Part shown: positions 5,115 to 8,320 of the stretch, piece after piece | Layout of the letters: every line of letters starts with the position of its first letter | Position numbering within the stretch: the first letter of the stretch is position 1 | Assembly: GCA_003159055.1 (NCBI GenBank) | Contig: PMLH01000501.1 | Span: 1,381-9,700, forward strand | Length of the DNA: 8,320 nt | Source: Myxococcales bacterium | GTDB lineage: Bacteria > Myxococcota > Polyangia > Fen-1088 | Direction of reading: 5' to 3' | Made by a program: the position numbers and the translations under genes | Notes under the pieces: model-generated | What the model saw: the letters and a program-made list of their open reading frames with translations, nothing else | What the model was told of the DNA's origin: nothing | Databases searched by the model: none

Positions 5115-6059
5115 TTACTGAACGAAGGTCACGTTGTCGACCGTGACATCGGCAGTGCAGGCAGCCGTGCTGGAAGCGAACTGCCATTGAATGCCGGTCA
5201 GCGCGGCCTTGTGCGAGCCCACCGTGGTGACCGGGGAACCACCCGCCTGGGCGTCGAACGTGACGGTGACGTCTTTACCACCCGTCGTGATGTCGGAAGC
5301 CGCGATTGCAGCGTTGGGGCCGTAGCAAGCAGTGCCGGTGCAGCCAGCCTTGCCGGTACCGCTGTCCTTGTCGTCCACACTCATGTTGACGCCGAACTTC
5401 ATCGGGCAATCCGTCGTGCCCTTGAGATTGAACTTCACCGCCGAGTAGGCCGAGGCATCGAGACAATTGGTGAAGTAGATCCCGAAGCCCCAGTAGGAGG
5501 ATGCCGCGACCGAGGCAGTCACGTGAAGCGCGCCATCCGCGATAGCTGCGGTCGGGCCACCGGTCGACGGATACACGAAAACCCCGCCTACGGTGCCGAC
5601 GGTGATACTGGTGGTGCCAGTTGCGTCCGAAAAATCCGTAATCTTCGCGTCCGAGGGGGCCGTCCCGGTGCATTCGCCGGCCGATCCCGTGCTTCCGCCA
5701 CCGCTGGACGTCGTGCTTCCACCGCTGCTGCTGGTTCCGCCGTTGCCGCCGGAGTTGCCGCCGGAGCTGTTGCTTCCGCCGGCGCTGGTCGCACCGCCCG
5801 TGCTCCTGTCGCCGCCGCTGCTGCTCCCGCCGCTGCCGCCGGAGTCGCCCCCCGTGCTGCTGTCACCACCGCTGCTGCTGCTCCCGCCGCTGCCGCCGTT
5901 GCCGTTGCCACCCTGGCCGCCGGAATTGCCGCCGCTGCCGCCCTCGCTGGAGCCTTGGTCGCTGGTCGGTCTGCAACCCGATCCTCCCATCCACAAACCG
6001 GACACAGAAAGTCCGAATAGGCTGGCAAACAGAAGCGAACGATGGTGCGAAATCTTCAT
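5115..6059 (-). CDS. Secreted lipoprotein with long Ser/Gly linker and jelly-roll (carbohydrate-binding-like) domain
   Basis: This is a 314-residue protein. Residues 1-29 look like a lipoprotein signal: MKISHHR, a hydrophobic core (LLFASLFGLSVSGLW) and GSGC with Cys29 as the likely lipidated residue; the -3 position is not the usual Leu, but SGC endings are common in myxobacterial lipoproteins. Residues 34-128 are almost only Gly, Ser, Asn, Asp and Thr, a flexible spacer. Residues 130-314 form a beta-rich domain: DGALHVTASVAASSYWGFGIYF, LDASAYSAVKFNLKG, KFGVNMSVDD, TGIQWQF and the terminal DVTVDNVTF. This matches the general pattern of galactose-binding-like/CBM or CIA30-type jelly rolls in extracellular proteins. 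Six Cys (130, 199, 218, 240, 245, 301) could form three disulfides. It probably displays a polysaccharide-binding domain on the cell surface; the ligand is unknown. AAGGAG eight bases before the ATG at 6059 sets the start. It is divergent from the LPMO-like gene. Confidence 0.88.
   Translation of the reverse strand: MKISHHRSLLFASLFGLSVSGLWMGGSGCRPTSDQGSSEGGSGGNSGGQGGNGNGGSGGSSSSGGDSSTGGDSGGSGGSSSGGDRSTGGATSAGGSNSSGGNSGGNGGTSSSGGSTTSSGGGSTGSAGECTGTAPSDAKITDFSDATGTTSITVGTVGGVFVYPSTGGPTAAIADGALHVTASVAASSYWGFGIYFTNCLDASAYSAVKFNLKGTTDCPMKFGVNMSVDDKDSGTGKAGCTGTACYGPNAAIAASDITTGGKDVTVTFDAQAGGSPVTTVGSHKAALTGIQWQFASSTAACTADVTVDNVTFVQ
5679..5954 (-). repeat. Low-complexity coding tract for the Ser/Gly linker
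   Basis: About 276 bases encode roughly 92 residues dominated by GGS, SSGG, GGN and GGD units. The DNA is a run of near-repeated codon pairs (GGC/GGA with AGC/AGT/AAC/GAC) with no fixed period. It is a likely site of slippage and length variation. Confidence 0.7.
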
Positions 6060-6305
6060 AAGAACATCTCCTTGGGAATGGCGTGTCTGCGCATTAACTA
6101 CAAAAGCGGGCGAAGTAAACAACAGTCGGGCCGTTTTCGCCAGAACAAGCTGCCGAGGGTTACGCGGCCGAACGCCGGCTCCCGGCGTCAGCGGGCTCAA
6201 GCGCAAATCTCCTGCCGGCCGAAGTTGATTTCACCAGTAAGCCGGTCAGGATTGTGACTTCTGCGCGGTCGCGTGGCTCCGCTCCGGCAGTCCAGAGGAG
6301 AATCC
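6060..6305. promoter_or_regulatory. Divergent intergenic region between the lipoprotein and LPMO-like genes
   Basis: This 246-base region must hold the promoters of both divergent genes. On the - strand TTGTTT (6122-6117), a 16-base spacer and TAGTTA (6100-6095) form a weak sigma-70-like candidate for the lipoprotein gene, whose AAGGAG lies at 6073-6068. A hairpin, ACGCCGG at 6172-6178 and CCGGCGT at 6182-6188 around a 3-base loop, lies near the middle and could be an operator or chance in GC-rich DNA. On the + strand the only -35-like element is TTGATT at 6225-6230, with no good -10. AGAGGAG at 6294-6300 is the ribosome binding site of the LPMO-like gene. No small gene is convincing here. 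Confidence 0.45.
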
Positions 6306-7385
6306 ATGCGCAAGTCGTTGTATTTCGCCGTCTTCTTTCCGTGTTTTCTATTCGCAGCAGTCGCCGACGCTCATATCCGATTGATGAGCCCAACGGCTCG
6401 CTTCGTTCAGGACGATAATGGGCTCAAGACCGCACCATGCGGTTCTGGCACTGCGACAGGCACAGTCACAAAACTGACGCCCGGCCAGGCGCTGACGGTC
6501 ACCTGGAAGGAAAGCGTTTCCCACGCCGGCCACTACCGCATCGCCCTGTCCGCTAACCAGTCTGACTTCATGGAGCCGACCGATCTCACCATTCCAAACC
6601 CGTTGCCAAGCTGGGACTTGGTCGATGGCATTCAAGACAAGACCGGAACCCAGACCTATTCCCAAAGCGTGCAGGTTCCAAACAAAGAATGCCCGGCCTG
6701 CGTGCTTCAGCTCATCCAGGTCATGAGCACCGGAACCGACGGCACCAACACCGGACCTTTCAGCGGCGTCTACCACGCGTGCGCCGACGTCAGCGTTTCG
6801 GCAGCATCGGGCGATGGCGGAGCCACCGGCGACCTTGCTGTTGCTACCGACGCTGGGCGGGATCTGGCACTGCACGATCTTGGCCCAACCCGCGACACCG
6901 ACGCTGCCACCGATGCAAGCCTCGGCATCATGGGCGGCAGTGGTGGAAACACGGGAAATGGCGGCGGCGGCACGTCTGTTGCGACGACGTCAACCGCCGA
7001 AAGCGGCGGCGGGAGGGGCGGCGGCGGTGGAGGCGCAAGCGGCGCGCCAGGAGGTGGCGGCAGAGTCTCTACAGGCGGTGCAGGCGACGCCGCTGGAGGC
7101 GGAGCGGCGGGAGGGGCCACGGCCAATGGCGGCGCGGCCGCAGGGGGAACCTCAGGCGGCGGCCAGGGCGGAAACCCTGGCACGAGCGCCGCAACCAACG
7201 CCCCGAACGCCAGTGGCGGACATGCCGGTGGGGCCGGCAACACCGGGAGGAATTCTTCGGCGCCGACTTCCGCCAGCGGTTGTTCGGTTGCGATTGGGTC
7301 GCCACGACCCCCGGAGGTCTCGGCATGGTTCGCCTTTCTTGCCCTCGGGCTCACCCTGCTGCGAAGGCCGAGACGCCGGCCGTAG
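6306..7385 (+). CDS. Secreted polysaccharide-monooxygenase-like protein with MYXO-CTERM-type signal
   Basis: This is a 359-residue protein. Residues 1-22 are a signal peptide (MRKSLYFAVFFPCFLFAAVADA). Cleavage after ADA leaves His23 as the mature N-terminus, as needed for the copper histidine brace of lytic polysaccharide monooxygenases. The domain (23-165) holds HIRLMSPTARF, APCGSG (Cys45), SHAGHYRIAL (His73 the likely second ligand), CPACVLQLIQVM (Cys129, Cys132) and VYHACADVSV (Cys158). This matches my memory of a myxobacterial LPMO-like family named after Sorangium SCE4755; activity of that family is not established to my knowledge. Residues ~208-320 are a Gly/Ala-rich linker. The end has SGCSVA (324-329), a hydrophobic helix (about 338-352) and RRPRRRP: a MYXO-CTERM-like surface-sorting signal. 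AGAGGAG five bases before the ATG at 6306 decides the start over an in-frame ATG at 6273. It is divergent from the carbohydrate-binding-like lipoprotein gene. Confidence 0.92.
   Translation: MRKSLYFAVFFPCFLFAAVADAHIRLMSPTARFVQDDNGLKTAPCGSGTATGTVTKLTPGQALTVTWKESVSHAGHYRIALSANQSDFMEPTDLTIPNPLPSWDLVDGIQDKTGTQTYSQSVQVPNKECPACVLQLIQVMSTGTDGTNTGPFSGVYHACADVSVSAASGDGGATGDLAVATDAGRDLALHDLGPTRDTDAATDASLGIMGGSGGNTGNGGGGTSVATTSTAESGGGRGGGGGGASGAPGGGGRVSTGGAGDAAGGGAAGGATANGGAAAGGTSGGGQGGNPGTSAATNAPNASGGHAGGAGNTGRNSSAPTSASGCSVAIGSPRPPEVSAWFAFLALGLTLLRRPRRRP
6927..7265 (+). repeat. Low-complexity coding tract for the Gly/Ala linker
   Basis: About 340 bases, largely GGC/GGA/GCC codons, encode about 113 residues of mostly Gly, Ala, Ser, Thr and Asn. 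Its composition differs from the Ser/Asp/Asn-rich linker of the divergent lipoprotein, which argues against recent duplication. It is likely to vary in length between strains. Confidence 0.65.
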
Positions 7386-7395
7386 TTGGCTGGGG

Positions 7396-8320
7396 TCAAT
7401 CAATGCGTAGATCGCGGCAAGCCCGCAGCAGGTGAAGGGAGGTCCCGGCGTCGACGGCGGGGCCGCGCCGGAAGCCGCGGTAGAAACCCTGGCGCAGACC
7501 GCGGCTCTGACGGGTCTTGAAAAGGAAATGAAACAACCGGTTTGGCTCGCGATCGATGAGCCAGCGGATGTGACGGCGCACCTCGGGAAATTCCACGGCG
7601 TAGCTGAACAGGCGCTGCAGGTTGGTTATCCGGTTCCGCGCCTGCGCCGTCGGATACGCAAACGGCGAAGCGTCGAAGTAGGAATAGCCGAGGCGGTCGT
7701 AGTTCCCGTCGAAGTAGCCGTGCTGTTCTGCCCAGGTCGCAATGGCGGTTCCTGGATAGGGCTGCAGGATGGTGGCGGCCGCCAGGTCAACCCCACAGGC
7801 AACGTTGAGCGCCACGGTGCGAAGCTCTTCCTCGAAGCTCGCGCTGGGAATGCCGAGCATGCTGAAGGACATGATTCGAATACCCGCCGCCTTCAAACGT
7901 CGGCAACCGCCCAAGATGTCTTCGTCGCTGGCAGGGCGAGAGAGGATCTCACGACGCACGCGTTCGGAGCCGGACTCGATGCCGACACCGACGCCGGTGC
8001 AGCCAATCTCGCAAAGCAGACGAACCACGCGGTCAGTGGCTCGCTCCGGGCGCAACTTGCAGAAGACTGGCAGCCCGACGCGCCGACGGTACACGGGCAC
8101 GAACGCCTCCAGCCACGGCAGGTGGGCCACGAAATTCGCGTCGAGAAACCAGATCAGGCGCGCGCCCCAGCGGTTTTTCACCGCCAAGATGTCGTCGCAC
8201 AGCTGCTCGGGATCGCGCGTGCGCACCAATGGACCATAGCCGCGATAGCGTTCGTTGAGGTTGCGATTGAAACAGTACGAACAACGATACGGGCAGCCAC
8301 GAACGGCCAGGAAGGTCTTG
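7396..8320 (-). CDS. Radical SAM enzyme, probably B12-binding type, N-terminus beyond the window
   Basis: The frame is open to the right edge; 307 C-terminal residues are visible. Visible residues 9-16 (codons 8295-8272) read CPYRCSYC, the CxxxCxxC motif that binds the 4Fe-4S cluster used to cleave S-adenosylmethionine. Downstream are WFLDANF, GVGIESGSERVRREIL (GIESG at 7983-7969, SAM-binding region), a MLGIPSASFEEE stretch (the family's 'GxPgEt' region) and ILQPYPGT. This order and spacing match cobalamin-dependent radical SAM proteins in which a B12-binding domain precedes the radical SAM domain; that domain would be outside the window. Such enzymes perform methylations and other radical chemistry on lipids, hopanoids, tetrapyrroles or natural products; the substrate cannot be told. 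The ~110 residues after PYPGT are a basic, helical C-terminal extension. The stop TGA is at 7398-7396, 10 bases from the stop of the convergent LPMO-like gene. In-frame TTG at 8229 is internal, since the Cys motif lies upstream of it. Confidence 0.93.
   Translation of the reverse strand, partial: KTFLAVRGCPYRCSYCFNRNLNERYRGYGPLVRTRDPEQLCDDILAVKNRWGARLIWFLDANFVAHLPWLEAFVPVYRRRVGLPVFCKLRPERATDRVVRLLCEIGCTGVGVGIESGSERVRREILSRPASDEDILGGCRRLKAAGIRIMSFSMLGIPSASFEEELRTVALNVACGVDLAAATILQPYPGTAIATWAEQHGYFDGNYDRLGYSYFDASPFAYPTAQARNRITNLQRLFSYAVEFPEVRRHIRWLIDREPNRLFHFLFKTRQSRGLRQGFYRGFRRGPAVDAGTSLHLLRACRDLRID

Noticed and set aside
6057..6206. Extended start for the lipoprotein at 6206
   Set aside because: The ATG at 6059 has a good ribosome binding site and begins a signal peptide; the extension would bury the signal 50 residues in.
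5593..6228. Pro/Leu-rich + strand frame antisense to the lipoprotein linker
   Set aside because: The PPLLPP repeats are simply the complement of the Gly/Ser codons of the linker.
5679..7265. CRISPR-like or tandem-repeat array in the GC-rich repetitive stretches
   Set aside because: There are no fixed repeats with unique spacers; both stretches are in-frame low-complexity linkers of secreted proteins.
6770..7399. Pro/Ala-rich - strand frame antisense to the LPMO-like gene
   Set aside because: It is the complement of the Gly/Ala linker codons; the + strand has the signal peptide, His brace and sorting signal.

Overview
The window is GC-rich, gene-dense bacterial DNA, most likely from a myxobacterium (Myxococcota, probably a Polyangium/Sorangium-like lineage). 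The evidence is a C-terminal Gly-Cys plus hydrophobic helix plus Arg-tail sorting signal of the MYXO-CTERM type on one secreted protein, a secreted lipoprotein with a very long Ser/Gly/Asn/Asp linker, and a polysaccharide-monooxygenase-like protein of a type I associate with myxobacteria. Species cannot be given from sequence alone.

Layout. (1) Positions 1-2428, + strand: a tightly packed operon made of the 3' end of an unidentified gene (possibly an Hsp70-like lid), a 602-residue unrecognised helical protein with a very basic tail, and a small J-domain-like protein whose HPD motif reads HPP. (2) Positions 2437-3176, - strand: a MarR-family regulator whose stop codon overlaps the start of a small zinc-ribbon protein. 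A 14-bp perfect palindrome abuts its predicted promoter. (3) 3284-3871, + strand: a one-pass membrane protein with a proline-rich tail, whose predicted promoter places the transcription start on the ATG. (4) 3884-4969, - strand: a fused methionine sulfoxide reductase, MsrB then MsrA, with an N-terminal export or anchor segment and an overlapping-palindrome operator candidate upstream. (5) A strong intrinsic terminator separates it from a - strand lipoprotein (5115-6059) carrying a jelly-roll, probably carbohydrate-binding, domain. (6) Divergent from that, 6306-7385, + strand: a secreted LPMO-like protein whose predicted mature N-terminus is histidine, with a Gly/Ala-rich linker and the MYXO-CTERM-like signal. 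(7) 7396 to the right edge, - strand: the C-terminal 307 residues of a radical SAM enzyme, probably of the B12-binding kind; its Cys cluster sits 25-49 bases from the edge.

How the genes may work together. The first operon looks like a chaperone-type or DNA-associated module of unknown function. The MarR/zinc-ribbon pair and the MsrBA fusion could both serve stress responses, but they have separate predicted promoters and different palindromes. The divergent lipoprotein/LPMO-like pair looks like a surface polysaccharide-binding and oxidation set. No RNA genes, CRISPR arrays, insertion sequences or phage genes were seen. The strongest candidates for something undescribed are the 602-residue protein plus HPP J-like protein operon, and the divergent CBM-like lipoprotein/LPMO-like pair.
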